From Phytohabitans rumicis (GTDB taxonomy: Bacteria > Actinomycetota > Actinomycetes > Mycobacteriales > Micromonosporaceae): a DNA stretch of 64,000 nt. Under the pieces are notes generated by a model. That model saw only the letters and a list, made by a program, of their open reading frames with translations. It did not search any database and had not been told where the DNA came from. The stretch covers positions 3,286,001 through 3,350,000 of the forward strand of contig NZ_BLPG01000001.1 of NCBI RefSeq assembly GCF_011764445.1, read 5' to 3'. Each line of letters begins with the position of its first letter. Within the stretch, counting starts at the first letter, position 1. The translations under genes and the position numbers were made by a program. Below, piece by piece: positions 56,334 to 64,000 of this stretch.

Positions 56334-56386
56334 TCAAGGCGTCCTTCAAGTCGTTAGAACGACTTGAAGGACGCCTTGATCACGAG
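56327..56386. terminator. Perfect 29-bp palindrome with a 2-nt loop
   Basis: Arms 56327-56355 and 56358-56386 are perfect inverted copies, separated by only AG. The LacI stop codon (56331-56333) is inside the left arm, and the right arm ends 12 bp before the convergent glucanase stop. It is a very stable bidirectional terminator, or a short palindromic repeat element. Confidence 0.85.
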
Positions 56387-56397
56387 GGTAGGAGCGG

Positions 56398-57816
56398 TCA
56401 GTGGCGGAAGCGGAACCAGTTGACGTTGACGAAGTCGGCCGGCTGGCCGCTGGCGAACGTCAGGTACACCGTTCTCGTGCCGGTCACGGCGGACACGTTG
56501 CCGGGGATGCTCTGCCAGGTCTGCCAGCCGCCGGTGTTCGCCAGGGCGAAGCTGCCCAGCACGGTGCCGGTGGGGCTGTCGAGGCGTACCTGGATCAGGC
56601 CGCTCACACCGCTCGCGGCGCCGGACGCGACCCGCGCGACGAAGTCGATCGGCGTACTGGAACCGAAGTTGACGTTGTCGTAGCGCACCCAGTCGCCGTT
56701 CGCGAGCCAGCCGATGTTCTGACCGCCCTCGCTGCACGCCTCGGTGCCCACCCCGCTCTGGGCGTTGAACGACTCGGCCTCGATCGTCGCGTACGCGTCC
56801 CGCGTGCCGGTGGGTGGTGCCGTGGTGGGCGGCGCCGTGGTCGGCGTGGTGCCGCCGCCGGACTGGTAGACCGCGACGTAGTCGACGAGCATCGGCACGC
56901 CGGACGTGGTGCTGGCGGTCGGCGTCGTGCCGCCCGCGACGCCATTGGGGAAGGCGCCGCCCATCGCCACGTTCAGCAGCAGGAAGTAGCCGGCGTGGCT
57001 GGTCATGTTGGCCCAGTGCGGCTCGCCCACCTGCGACTGCGTCACGGTGTGGTACTGCTGGCCGTCGACGTACCAGCGCAGCTGCTGAGGGCTGACGCCG
57101 GCGTCCCACTCGAAGCGGTACGTGTGGAAGGCCGACTGGCACGTGCTGCTCGGGCAGGCGCGGCTGGCGCCGAGGCCGTTGGTCTCGTTGCACGGGCCGC
57201 CCGGGTTGACTCCACAGTGGAGCACACCCCAGACGGAGTTGATCCCGTTGACGTTCTCCATGATGTCGAACTCGCCGATGCTCGGCCAGTTCTGGTAGTT
57301 GCCCCGGTACGGCGCGCCGAGCGCCCAGAAGGCCGGCCAGTACCCGGATGCGGCGGCGCCGGTGACGTTGGGCATCTGGATCCGGCCCTCGATGCGCAGC
57401 ACGCCGCCGGTCGGGGGCTTGAAGTTGGTGCGCACGGTCTCGATCCGGGACGACGTCCAGGCGCCCGACGAGTTGCGGATCGGCGTGATCACCAGGTTGC
57501 CGGCACCGTCGTGGCGGACGTTGCTGGTGCTGTTGGTGTACGTCTGGATCTCGCCGGTGCCCCAGTTGGCCGGGCCGCCCGGGTAGGACGTGCCGGTGTC
57601 GATGATCCAGTTGGCCGACGACGGCAGCGTGTTGGCCGCGCCGGTGAAGTCGTCGCTCCACACCAGACTCCACCCGGACGGGGTGGGCGGGATCGCGGCG
57701 CGGGCGTTCATGGTGACCGTGAGCATGGCGGCGACGACGCTGAGGACAGCCGCGGCCGCGAGCAGGAGGCGGCCGCGCCCGGGTCTGGACAAACCCGGGT
57801 GTGCATAGGGCTTCAT
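56398..57816 (-). CDS. Secreted GH16 beta-glucanase with CBM6
   Basis: A 472-aa secreted enzyme: signal peptide (about 1-41), a GH16 domain (about 45-310) with the catalytic motif GEFDIMEN (ExDxxE), a Thr/Pro linker (TTPTTAPPTTAPPTG) and a C-terminal CBM6 (about 335-472, IEAESFNAQSGVGTEACSEG). It probably cleaves beta-1,3-glucan or laminarin-like polymers. Start ATG 57816. A palindrome at 57846-57857 lies just upstream and is a likely LacI-family operator. Confidence 0.92.
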   Translation of the reverse strand: MKPYAHPGLSRPGRGRLLLAAAAVLSVVAAMLTVTMNARAAIPPTPSGWSLVWSDDFTGAANTLPSSANWIIDTGTSYPGGPANWGTGEIQTYTNSTSNVRHDGAGNLVITPIRNSSGAWTSSRIETVRTNFKPPTGGVLRIEGRIQMPNVTGAAASGYWPAFWALGAPYRGNYQNWPSIGEFDIMENVNGINSVWGVLHCGVNPGGPCNETNGLGASRACPSSTCQSAFHTYRFEWDAGVSPQQLRWYVDGQQYHTVTQSQVGEPHWANMTSHAGYFLLLNVAMGGAFPNGVAGGTTPTASTTSGVPMLVDYVAVYQSGGGTTPTTAPPTTAPPTGTRDAYATIEAESFNAQSGVGTEACSEGGQNIGWLANGDWVRYDNVNFGSSTPIDFVARVASGAASGVSGLIQVRLDSPTGTVLGSFALANTGGWQTWQSIPGNVSAVTGTRTVYLTFASGQPADFVNVNWFRFRH

Positions 57817-57845
57817 GAATGGCCTCTCGGGTGACGTGGGTTTGA

Positions 57846-57857
57846 GAGAGCGCTCTC
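57846..57857. promoter_or_regulatory. Candidate LacI-family operator (GAGAGCGCTCTC)
   Basis: A perfect 12-bp palindrome 30 bp upstream of the GH16 gene. It resembles the TGGGAGCGCTCCCA operators used by CebR and related glycoside-hydrolase repressors. Confidence 0.7.
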
Positions 57858-57896
57858 ACGAAGTTTTACGTAGGCGACAACAAAATGTCAACACTG

Positions 57897-60800
57897 TCAA
57901 TATTGACGGGTACGCGCGCCGCGGACGAGCGGGAACGGCATGGTCTCCCGGATCGGCCGGCCGGTGAGCAGGGCAACCACCCGATCGGCGCCGAGGGCGA
58001 GCCCACCGGTGGGCGGCATGGCGTACTCCAGCGCTCGCACGAAGTCCACGTCCGGCTCCGCGCCCTCCGGGTCCCCGGCCGCGCCCGCGAACCGCCGGCG
58101 CTGCTCGACCGGGTCGGTCACCTCCGAACGCCCGGTGCCGATCCCCGTGCCGAACGCCACCAGGTCCCAGTGCTCCGCCAGCCGCGGGTCGGTCCGATGG
58201 GCCCGGGCCACCGGCGCCAGCTCGATCGGAAAGTCCGTGTAGAAGGTCGGCGTGGTGGTCCGCGCCTCCACCAGCCGCCCGTACATCTCCGCGAGGAGCG
58301 CGCCGCGCCCCCACCGCGGATCATGGAGTACGCCGTTCGCGTCGCACATCCGCCGCAGCGTGTGCAGTTCGGTGTCGGCCGACAGGTACTCGCCCACGCC
58401 GTCGGACAGCGCGTGGTAGAAGGGCACCGCAGGCCACTGCATGGACAGGTCGTGCTCGATCAGGGTGCCGTTCGCGCCCGGCTGGTAGGCGACCGTCGAC
58501 CCGTACGCGGCCAGCGCCGCCCGCTGCACGAGCGCCTGCGCCAGGCCGCGCATCGTCCGGTGGTCGGCGTACGCCTGGTACGCCTCCAGGAGCGTGAACT
58601 CGGGGTTGTGCCGCACGTCCACGCCCTCGTTGCGAAACGCGCGGCCGAGCTCGAACACCCGCTCGACGCCGGCCACCACCAGCCGCTTGAGGTACGGACC
58701 GGGCGTCACCCGCAGGTACAGGCGCAGGTCGTACGCGCCGAGCCGGGTGGTGAGCGGCCGCGCGCCGGTGCCCGGGAAGCGGTGCAGGACCGGCGTCTCC
58801 ACCTCCAGGTAACCGCGGTCGAGCAGGGACTCGCGCAGGCTGTGCACCGCCGCGCTCCGGCCGCGCAACAGGTCCCGCGCTTCCGGGCTGGTGACCAGGT
58901 CGAGGTAGCGGTCGCGGGGCCGGATGTCCGGGGCGGCCGGCCCGCGCCGCCGGTCCGGCAACGGCCGCAGGCACTTGGCGGTCAGCTGCCAGGACTCGGC
59001 GCGTACGGACAGCTCGCCGCGCCGGCTGGTGACCACCTCGCCGCGTACGCCCACGTGGTCGCCGACGTCCACCGTGGAACGCCAGGCGTCGATGTCGTCA
59101 TCGACCAGCACCTGCAGGTCGCCGGTCCAGTCCCGGATCGTCGCGAAGCACACCCCGCCGTGGTCGCGCAGCTGCACGATCCGGCCGGCCACCGCGACCA
59201 TGTCCCCGGTACGCGCGTCCGGCCCCAGCCCTTCGTGCCGGATCGCCACCGCGACGGTGTTGTCGGTCCGGTGGAAGCCGGCCGGATAGGGGTCCACGCC
59301 GGAGTTCCGCAGCCGGTCCCGCTTCGCCATGCGCGCCGGCGACTGGTCGGCGGGCTCGGGCGCGGGCCCCTCCTCGTCCAGCGCGGCGGGGCCGAAGGCG
59401 GGCGCGGCGGGCGCGGGCATCGCGGCGGCCCGCCACACCCGGGGCAGGTCCCGGCGGTCCGCGGCGCAGACGTACCGCGGGATCCACTGTGGCTGGTAGC
59501 GGGCGCTGGCGCGGTAGATGGCGTTGGTGTCGTCCGCGACGCCGAGCGACACCCGGTCGACGCCCAGCCGGGGCGCCTCCCGCATGAGGGCGGCGACCAG
59601 GAAGTCCACCACGCCGTCGTCCGCGCCCGGGGCGCGCCGCACCACGTCCAGGTACAGCCCGTGCGGCCCCCACGGGGCGAGCGACAGCAGGGCGGCGCGC
59701 TCGCCGTCGCCGTCGTACGCCTCGGCGAGGACGCACCGCCCGTCGCCGTTGTGCAGGGAGGCCGCCCGCATCTCCTCGTCCGGTACGTCGGCGTGCCGGC
59801 GCACCCGCGCGGTGTAGCCGGCCCGTTCGAGCCGGTTGACCGCCTGCCGCACCGGACGCATGGTCCGGCCGTCCAGAGTGAACTCTCCACTGTGTAGCAC
59901 CGCCTCGTCGCCCGCCTGGGTGGCCGCCAACCCGGCACGGGCGTACGCGACGGCACCGTCCTCGCTGGCACCGGCCACGGCGGGCGTCCACGAGTAGGCG
60001 CGCGCCTGTTCCAGCCACGCCTCGACGGCCGGCCCCCACGCGGTCGGGTCACCGATCGGGTCGCCGGTCGCCAGCCCGATCCCGTGCACCACCCGGTACG
60101 ACACGGCCGCCCGCCCGGTCGGCGAGAACGCGGCCACCCGGTCCCGCCGGGTCGCCAGGTAACCGAGCGAGTCCCGGTCGCCGTACCGGGTCAGCAGCGT
60201 GCGGATGCGTTGCTCGTCGTCGGGCGGCAGGACGGCCGCGGCCCGCTGGGAGCGCCGCAGCGTCCAGAGCGCGGCCAGCAGCGCCACGCCGCCGAGCAGC
60301 CCGAGCACCAGGTCGACCCAGCCGGGCGCGCGCCCGTCCCGGTCGAGGTCGGTGACGACGGCGCCGCCGAACACCTTCTCCGCCGCGTACGCCAGCCGCT
60401 CGGCCGTACCGCCGAGCGTGCCCGGGTACGCCGTGACCAGGGCGTACCCGAGCCCGACGAAGAGCCCCATGAGCACGACGAAGACCGCGACCGCGGGACC
60501 CTGGGCGCCCCGCCGCACCCGGGCGACGAAGTCCCGGCGCACCACGGTGAGCACCAGCACCGCCAGCACCGCCACCCCGCCGTGCACCGCGGCGACCAGC
60601 TTGTCCTCGTCGTCGACCCGGCTCGCCGGCATCCCGAGCAGTACGGTGCTCACCACCACCGCGACGGCGAAGTAGCCCAACAGCAGCCACCACGCGATCC
60701 GCTTACGCCGGACGGTCGCGGCGGCCAGCACGGCGACGCACACGGCGTACCCGAGATTGGGCGGGATCGGGACGAGCGGGGCGCCGGCCTCCCGACGTAC

Positions 60801-60965
60801 CTCGTCGGTGAAGACACCGGCGACGGCAGCGAGGGCGGCGACCAGCGCGACCACCCACAGGATGGCCGCCAAGACCTTGGGCACGCGACCCGGCCGCCGG
60901 GCGGGTGCCGGGGGCGGCGCGATGGTCTCGGAACGGAGCACGGGTGGGCCCAGAGTGGCGGTCAC
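57897..60965 (-). CDS. lysX: Bifunctional lysylphosphatidylglycerol synthetase/lysine-tRNA ligase LysX
   Basis: A 1022-aa fusion. About six membrane helices fill residues 30-235 (MprF-like), a DUF2156/MprF transferase domain fills about 245-530 (HGIGLATGDPIGDPTAW) and a lysyl-tRNA synthetase fills about 535-1022: OB-fold (GDMVAVAGRIVQLRDHGGVC), motif 2 region AFRNEGVDVRHNPEFTLLEAY and motif 3 GLALGADRVVALL. It charges lysine and transfers it to phosphatidylglycerol, reducing negative surface charge and sensitivity to cationic peptides. The start is GTG 60965 with ggtaggaggc upstream. Divergent from a membrane-protein/ligase pair. Confidence 0.95.
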   Translation of the reverse strand: MTATLGPPVLRSETIAPPPAPARRPGRVPKVLAAILWVVALVAALAAVAGVFTDEVRREAGAPLVPIPPNLGYAVCVAVLAAATVRRKRIAWWLLLGYFAVAVVVSTVLLGMPASRVDDEDKLVAAVHGGVAVLAVLVLTVVRRDFVARVRRGAQGPAVAVFVVLMGLFVGLGYALVTAYPGTLGGTAERLAYAAEKVFGGAVVTDLDRDGRAPGWVDLVLGLLGGVALLAALWTLRRSQRAAAVLPPDDEQRIRTLLTRYGDRDSLGYLATRRDRVAAFSPTGRAAVSYRVVHGIGLATGDPIGDPTAWGPAVEAWLEQARAYSWTPAVAGASEDGAVAYARAGLAATQAGDEAVLHSGEFTLDGRTMRPVRQAVNRLERAGYTARVRRHADVPDEEMRAASLHNGDGRCVLAEAYDGDGERAALLSLAPWGPHGLYLDVVRRAPGADDGVVDFLVAALMREAPRLGVDRVSLGVADDTNAIYRASARYQPQWIPRYVCAADRRDLPRVWRAAAMPAPAAPAFGPAALDEEGPAPEPADQSPARMAKRDRLRNSGVDPYPAGFHRTDNTVAVAIRHEGLGPDARTGDMVAVAGRIVQLRDHGGVCFATIRDWTGDLQVLVDDDIDAWRSTVDVGDHVGVRGEVVTSRRGELSVRAESWQLTAKCLRPLPDRRRGPAAPDIRPRDRYLDLVTSPEARDLLRGRSAAVHSLRESLLDRGYLEVETPVLHRFPGTGARPLTTRLGAYDLRLYLRVTPGPYLKRLVVAGVERVFELGRAFRNEGVDVRHNPEFTLLEAYQAYADHRTMRGLAQALVQRAALAAYGSTVAYQPGANGTLIEHDLSMQWPAVPFYHALSDGVGEYLSADTELHTLRRMCDANGVLHDPRWGRGALLAEMYGRLVEARTTTPTFYTDFPIELAPVARAHRTDPRLAEHWDLVAFGTGIGTGRSEVTDPVEQRRRFAGAAGDPEGAEPDVDFVRALEYAMPPTGGLALGADRVVALLTGRPIRETMPFPLVRGARTRQY

Positions 60966-61049
60966 ATGAGCCTCCTACCAGCGGCGGCGGGCGGTTCTAC
61001 TTCCGACGATAGGCAGAAGATGGGAAGCTAACTCACAAATGGGGGAAAC

Positions 61050-61799
61050 GTGGGTAATTGGTTCGACCAGCCGCTCTTCTACTTCTTCGCGGGAGTAGTG
61101 GTCGGGTTCGCGGTCATCCGCTTCTCGGTGCGGATGATCCGGGCCCAGGTGCGCTGGTGGCCAGGAAATGTGACGCCCGGTGGCCTGCACATCCACCACA
61201 TGGTCTTCGGCGTGGTGCTCATGGTGGTGGGCGGCGTGGCCGGGCTGGCCGTCCCAGACACCGACGGCGTGTGGGTCAAGGCCGCGGCGACCCTCTTCGG
61301 CCTGGGGACCGCGCTGGTGCTCGACGAGTTCGCGCTGATCCTGCACCTGTCCGACGTCTACTGGACCGAGCAGGGGCGCACGTCCGTCGACGCGGTGTTC
61401 GTGGCGATCGCGCTGACCGGCCTGATCCTGCTCGGCGTCCAGCCCATCGGGGTGGGCGACTTCAAGACGGCGTCCGAGGAGGGCGGCAACGCGGCCTGGG
61501 CGCTGGCGGTCGCGGCGCTGGCCCTCAACCTGGGGCTGGCCGCGATCACGCTGATCAAGGGCAAGATCTGGACCGGCCTGCTGGGCGTATTCCTCCCGAT
61601 CCTCATCCTCGTCGGCGCGATCCGGCTGGCCCGGCCGCACTCGCCGTGGGCCCGCTGGCGCTACTCCGCGCACAAGCTGGCGCGGGCCACCCGGCGGGAG
61701 CAGCGGCTGCGCCGCCCCGTGGTCAACGCGGTGCTCCACGTCCAGGACACGATCGCCGGCCGGCCCAGCGACGTTTCCGGTGACCGCCATGCCGGGTAA
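61050..61799 (+). CDS. Integral membrane protein next to lysX
   Basis: A 249-aa protein with about six membrane helices and a basic C-terminal tail. HIHHMVFGVVLMVVGG holds a histidine cluster at the start of a helix and DEFALILHLSDVYW is a conserved-looking acidic motif, but no enzyme family is recognised. Start GTG 61050; overlaps the carboxylate-amine ligase gene and is divergent from lysX by 84 bp. A link to envelope lipid modification is suggested only by position. Confidence 0.82.
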   Translation: MGNWFDQPLFYFFAGVVVGFAVIRFSVRMIRAQVRWWPGNVTPGGLHIHHMVFGVVLMVVGGVAGLAVPDTDGVWVKAAATLFGLGTALVLDEFALILHLSDVYWTEQGRTSVDAVFVAIALTGLILLGVQPIGVGDFKTASEEGGNAAWALAVAALALNLGLAAITLIKGKIWTGLLGVFLPILILVGAIRLARPHSPWARWRYSAHKLARATRREQRLRRPVVNAVLHVQDTIAGRPSDVSGDRHAG

Positions 61800-62898
61800 A
61801 TCCTTGGATGTGCGGTTGACCGTAGGTGTCGAGGAAGAGTTCCTGCTCCTCGACGCGGAGAAGAGCCAGGCGGCCCCGGCGGTCGACGCGGTCCTCGCCG
61901 GGCTGCCCGAAGGGCTGCGCGACCAGGTCGCGCACGAGTACCTGACCAGCCAGATCGAGATCAACAGCCCGCCCGCGCAGGACCTCGCCGCCCTGCGGGA
62001 CTCCATGGCCGTGCTCCGCGGCGGCGTGGCGCACGCCGCCGCCCGGGCCGGCGTACGGGTCGTCCCGATCGGCACCTGCCCGGTCGCCGGACCGGAGCCG
62101 CCGGTCGTCGACCAGCCGCGGTTCCGCCGGATGGTCGAACGCTTCGGCGCGCTCTCCCCCGGCCCCGGGCTCAACGGGCTCCACGTCCACGTGGGCGTCC
62201 CGGACCCGGAAACCGGCGTCCAGGTCCTCAACCACCTGCGGCCATGGCTGCCGCTGCTGCACGCGGCCACCACCAACTCGCCGTTCGCCGACGGCCACGA
62301 CACGGGGTACGCCAGCTGGCGCTCCATCATGTGGGCCCGGTGGCCCTCGGTGGGCCCGACCCCGTACCTGGAGTCGTACGAGCACTATCAGAGCCTGGTG
62401 GCGGACCTGATCGCCACCGGCGCCATGCTGGACGAGGCGATGCTCTACTGGTACGCCCGGCTGAGCGCCCGATTCCCCACAGTGGAGATCCGGATCGGCG
62501 ACGTCTGCCCCACCCTCGACGACACGATCCTGATCGCCGCCCTGATACGCGCCCTCGTCGGCACCGTCCTCGGCGACGTGGCCGCCGGCCGGCCCGCGCC
62601 GCACGTCGCCCACCACGTGCTGGCGGCCGCGCACTGGCGGGCGGCGCACGACGGCCTAGCCGGGCTGGCGGTCGACCCGGCGACCCGGCACACCCGGCCG
62701 GCCTGGCACCTGCTGACGCGCCTGTTCGACACGGTACGGCCCGAGCTGGAGCGAAACGGCGACCGCGAGCTGGCGACCATCCTCATGGGACGGTTGCGGA
62801 GCCGGGGCACCGGCGCCAACCGCCAGCGCGCCGTATACGCCCGTACGGGTGACATGTCCGCCGTCCTGGACTATTTGGCCCTGAGGGGTGTCGGATAG
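61789..62898 (+). CDS. Carboxylate-amine ligase, YbdK/GCS2 family
   Basis: A 369-aa member of the glutamate-cysteine ligase 2 (YbdK) family: N-terminal TVGVEEEFLLLDAEK with metal-binding Glu residues, NGLHVHVGVPDPETG and the C-terminal VEIRIGDVCPTLDD. YbdK enzymes make gamma-glutamyl bonds in a weak or unknown physiological role; mycobacterial relatives are similar. The start is ATG 61789 (MPGKSLDVRL); an upstream GTG at 61780 would also fit. It overlaps the membrane-protein gene by 11 bp. Confidence 0.9.
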   Translation: MPGKSLDVRLTVGVEEEFLLLDAEKSQAAPAVDAVLAGLPEGLRDQVAHEYLTSQIEINSPPAQDLAALRDSMAVLRGGVAHAAARAGVRVVPIGTCPVAGPEPPVVDQPRFRRMVERFGALSPGPGLNGLHVHVGVPDPETGVQVLNHLRPWLPLLHAATTNSPFADGHDTGYASWRSIMWARWPSVGPTPYLESYEHYQSLVADLIATGAMLDEAMLYWYARLSARFPTVEIRIGDVCPTLDDTILIAALIRALVGTVLGDVAAGRPAPHVAHHVLAAAHWRAAHDGLAGLAVDPATRHTRPAWHLLTRLFDTVRPELERNGDRELATILMGRLRSRGTGANRQRAVYARTGDMSAVLDYLALRGVG

Positions 62899-63856
62899 TC
62901 GGGTGCTGATGCCCGGCGACGACGCTGACGCCTTCGAGTGGCTCGTCTTCGAACAGTCGGGGGTGGTGACCGCCCGGCAGGCGGAGGCACACCTGGGCCC
63001 GTCCCGGGTACGCCATCTGATCGCCACCGGACGGTGGCGCCGGGTGTGCCGGGGCGTACTCGTGACACAGAACGGTGAATTCACCGTCGAGCAGCAACGG
63101 TGGATCGCGACGCTGGCCGCGGGCGAGGGCGCCGTACTGGCCGGGCTGGCGGCGGCTCGGGCCGGAGGGCTGCGCGGGCGCTGGCGCCGCGAGGTCGTCG
63201 ACGTGCTGGTGCCGTACTCCCGGCGAGCGGCGGACCTGATCAAACGGCTGCCGCTGGGCCTACCCGCCGTCCGGGTACGGCGGACGCGCTCGCTGCCGGA
63301 CGCCGACGTACAGCGCGGGCGCCCGGACCGCACGACGATGGCCCGGTCGGTGGTGGACGCGGCGCAGTGGGCGCAGACCGCCGAGGAGGCCCAGTCCGTG
63401 CTCGCCGCGGCGTGCCAGCAGGGCCGCGCCAACCCGGCGGAGATCCGCGAGGTGCTGATTCGCCTGCCCAAGGCCCGCCGGCGCGAACTCGTCCGAACCA
63501 CGGTCGGTGACATCGAGGGCGGCGCCACGGCACTTTCCGAGATCGACCTGGTGAAGCTGTGCCGGGCGCACCGGCTACCCCTGCCCGACCTGCAGGAACG
63601 GCGTACCGACGCGAGCGGCCGGGTGCGCTACCTCGACGCGTACTGGAAGCAGTGGCGGCTACATGTGGAGGTGGACGGTGCACACCACATGGACGTACGG
63701 CACTGGGCCGCCGACATGCGCAGACAGAACGACGTCTGGATCGCCGGTGACCGGATCCTCCGGTTCGCGGCCTTCGACATCCGACACCGACCGACGGTGG
63801 TCGTCGCGCAGATCCGCGCCGCCCTGGAGGCGTCGGGCTGGCGCCCGGATTTGTGA
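62888..63856 (+). CDS. AbiEi-like winged helix / DUF559 endonuclease-like protein
   Basis: A 322-aa protein. The N-terminal part (TARQAEAHLGPSRVRHLIAT and GRWRRVCRGVLVTQNGEFT) resembles the winged helix of AbiEi-type antitoxins. The C-terminal part (RVRYLDAYWKQWRLHVEVDG ... ILRFAAFDIRH) is a DUF559/Vsr-like restriction-endonuclease fold with D-x-E/V-x-D residues. Start GTG 62888 overlaps the ligase stop; ATG 62909 is possible. Such proteins are widespread in actinobacteria and their targets are unknown. Not a complete toxin-antitoxin pair: no AbiEii partner is seen. Confidence 0.82.
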   Translation: MSDSRVLMPGDDADAFEWLVFEQSGVVTARQAEAHLGPSRVRHLIATGRWRRVCRGVLVTQNGEFTVEQQRWIATLAAGEGAVLAGLAAARAGGLRGRWRREVVDVLVPYSRRAADLIKRLPLGLPAVRVRRTRSLPDADVQRGRPDRTTMARSVVDAAQWAQTAEEAQSVLAAACQQGRANPAEIREVLIRLPKARRRELVRTTVGDIEGGATALSEIDLVKLCRAHRLPLPDLQERRTDASGRVRYLDAYWKQWRLHVEVDGAHHMDVRHWAADMRRQNDVWIAGDRILRFAAFDIRHRPTVVVAQIRAALEASGWRPDL

Positions 63857-63895
63857 ACGTTTCCTGTCGTCAGGGCGACGGGAAACGTTCACAAA
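63850..63895. terminator. Hairpin overlapping the stop of the AbiEi-like gene
   Basis: TTTGTGAACGTTTCC (63850-63864) pairs perfectly with GGAAACGTTCACAAA (63881-63895). The inner loop adds a GTCG/CGAC stem. The stop TGA (63854-63856) is in the left arm. A U-rich run on the opposite arm makes this the closest to a classical terminator in the window. Confidence 0.8.
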
Positions 63896-63965
63896 CGAGC
63901 GCTGGGTCGCCAAAAAGACAAGGCGTGGGTGCCCAATGTCACGGGGGCTGGGGCTATATTTTGCC

Positions 63966-64000
63966 GTGCCCATCGTTCTGTCCGACCGTGAGGATCTACC
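63966..64000 (+). CDS. Possible start of a gene cut by the window edge
   Basis: GTG 63966 opens a frame (MPIVLSDREDL) without stop to the end of the window. TATATT at 63955-63960 could be a -10 placing transcription start at or near the GTG, as in leaderless actinobacterial genes. Too short to assign. Confidence 0.3.
   Translation, partial: MPIVLSDREDL

Noticed and set aside
63659-63973. 104-codon - strand frame at the right end
   Set aside because: It is antisense to the AbiEi-like gene and its terminator; no ribosome binding site or family pattern.

Overview
This 64 kb window is high-GC chromosomal DNA from an actinomycete. GTG starts, tightly overlapping operons, a SigK/RskA pair, a LysX lysyl-phosphatidylglycerol synthase, a cysteine-free L33 next to an Mrf homologue, and secreted chitinase and glucanase with CBM modules point to Actinomycetota. 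The codon style (many cgtacg/gtacgc contexts) suggests Micromonosporaceae; the genus is not determined. I see no rRNA, tRNA, CRISPR array, prophage or intact insertion sequence.

Layout. 1-5.75 kb: the tail of one gene, then a trypsin-like protease/STAND-type NTPase/TPR protein and an unrecognised 862-aa partner, resembling actinobacterial NTP-dependent conflict systems. 5.8-13.4 kb: murB, a small hypothetical, a histidine kinase/response regulator/ECF42 sigma operon, a DUF6220 protein with a membrane-anchored multicopper oxidase, and a nucleotidyltransferase. 13.4-22 kb: palindromic repeats, a MocR regulator with an unusually regular operator, alpha/beta and epoxide hydrolases, a WYL regulator, a surface protein, an SMP-30-like protein and gnd. 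22-29.4 kb: a membrane coiled-coil protein, an S1C protease, a second two-component pair split by a P-type ATPase, relics of an ABC transporter, and a CBS-domain protein. 29.4-38.4 kb: a VOC protein, a Zur-type divergent mrf/rpmG locus, rskA-sigK, two tandem Hsp70-like fusion proteins, a methyltransferase and an Erm rRNA methyltransferase with a candidate leader peptide. 38.4-44.2 kb: a TPR-CHAT caspase-like protein, a cytosolic subtilase with a (PYHSAF)x4 repeat, a small regulatory-domain protein, an ECF sigma factor and, after a terminator, a STAS protein. 44.2-49.4 kb: an ABC exporter/two-component operon, a catalytically dead ClpP homologue with an XRE regulator, and a hypothetical. 49.4-64 kb: an oxidoreductase, membrane proteins, FabG, two LacI regulators flanking a GH18 chitinase, a GH16 glucanase, lysX with a membrane protein and a carboxylate-amine ligase, and an AbiEi-like/DUF559 protein.

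Two window-wide observations matter to any reader. First, six otherwise normal genes (ECF42 sigma, nucleotidyltransferase, MocR, S1C protease, TPR-CHAT, response regulator) are each broken by one missing G/C in a short homopolymer. Adding one base restores a family-typical length in every case, so sequence or assembly error is more likely than six pseudogenes. The intact coordinates are given. Second, gene ends, mostly convergent ones, are occupied by strong perfect or near-perfect hairpins, often with a GATC near the stem base and with the stop codon inside the stem.

The most interesting candidate systems are the protease-NTPase-TPR cassette at the left edge, the sigma/subtilase/TPR-CHAT module (38.4-43.5 kb), the Hsp70-like pair (32.8-36.2 kb), and the dead-ClpP/XRE pair (47.8-48.7 kb).
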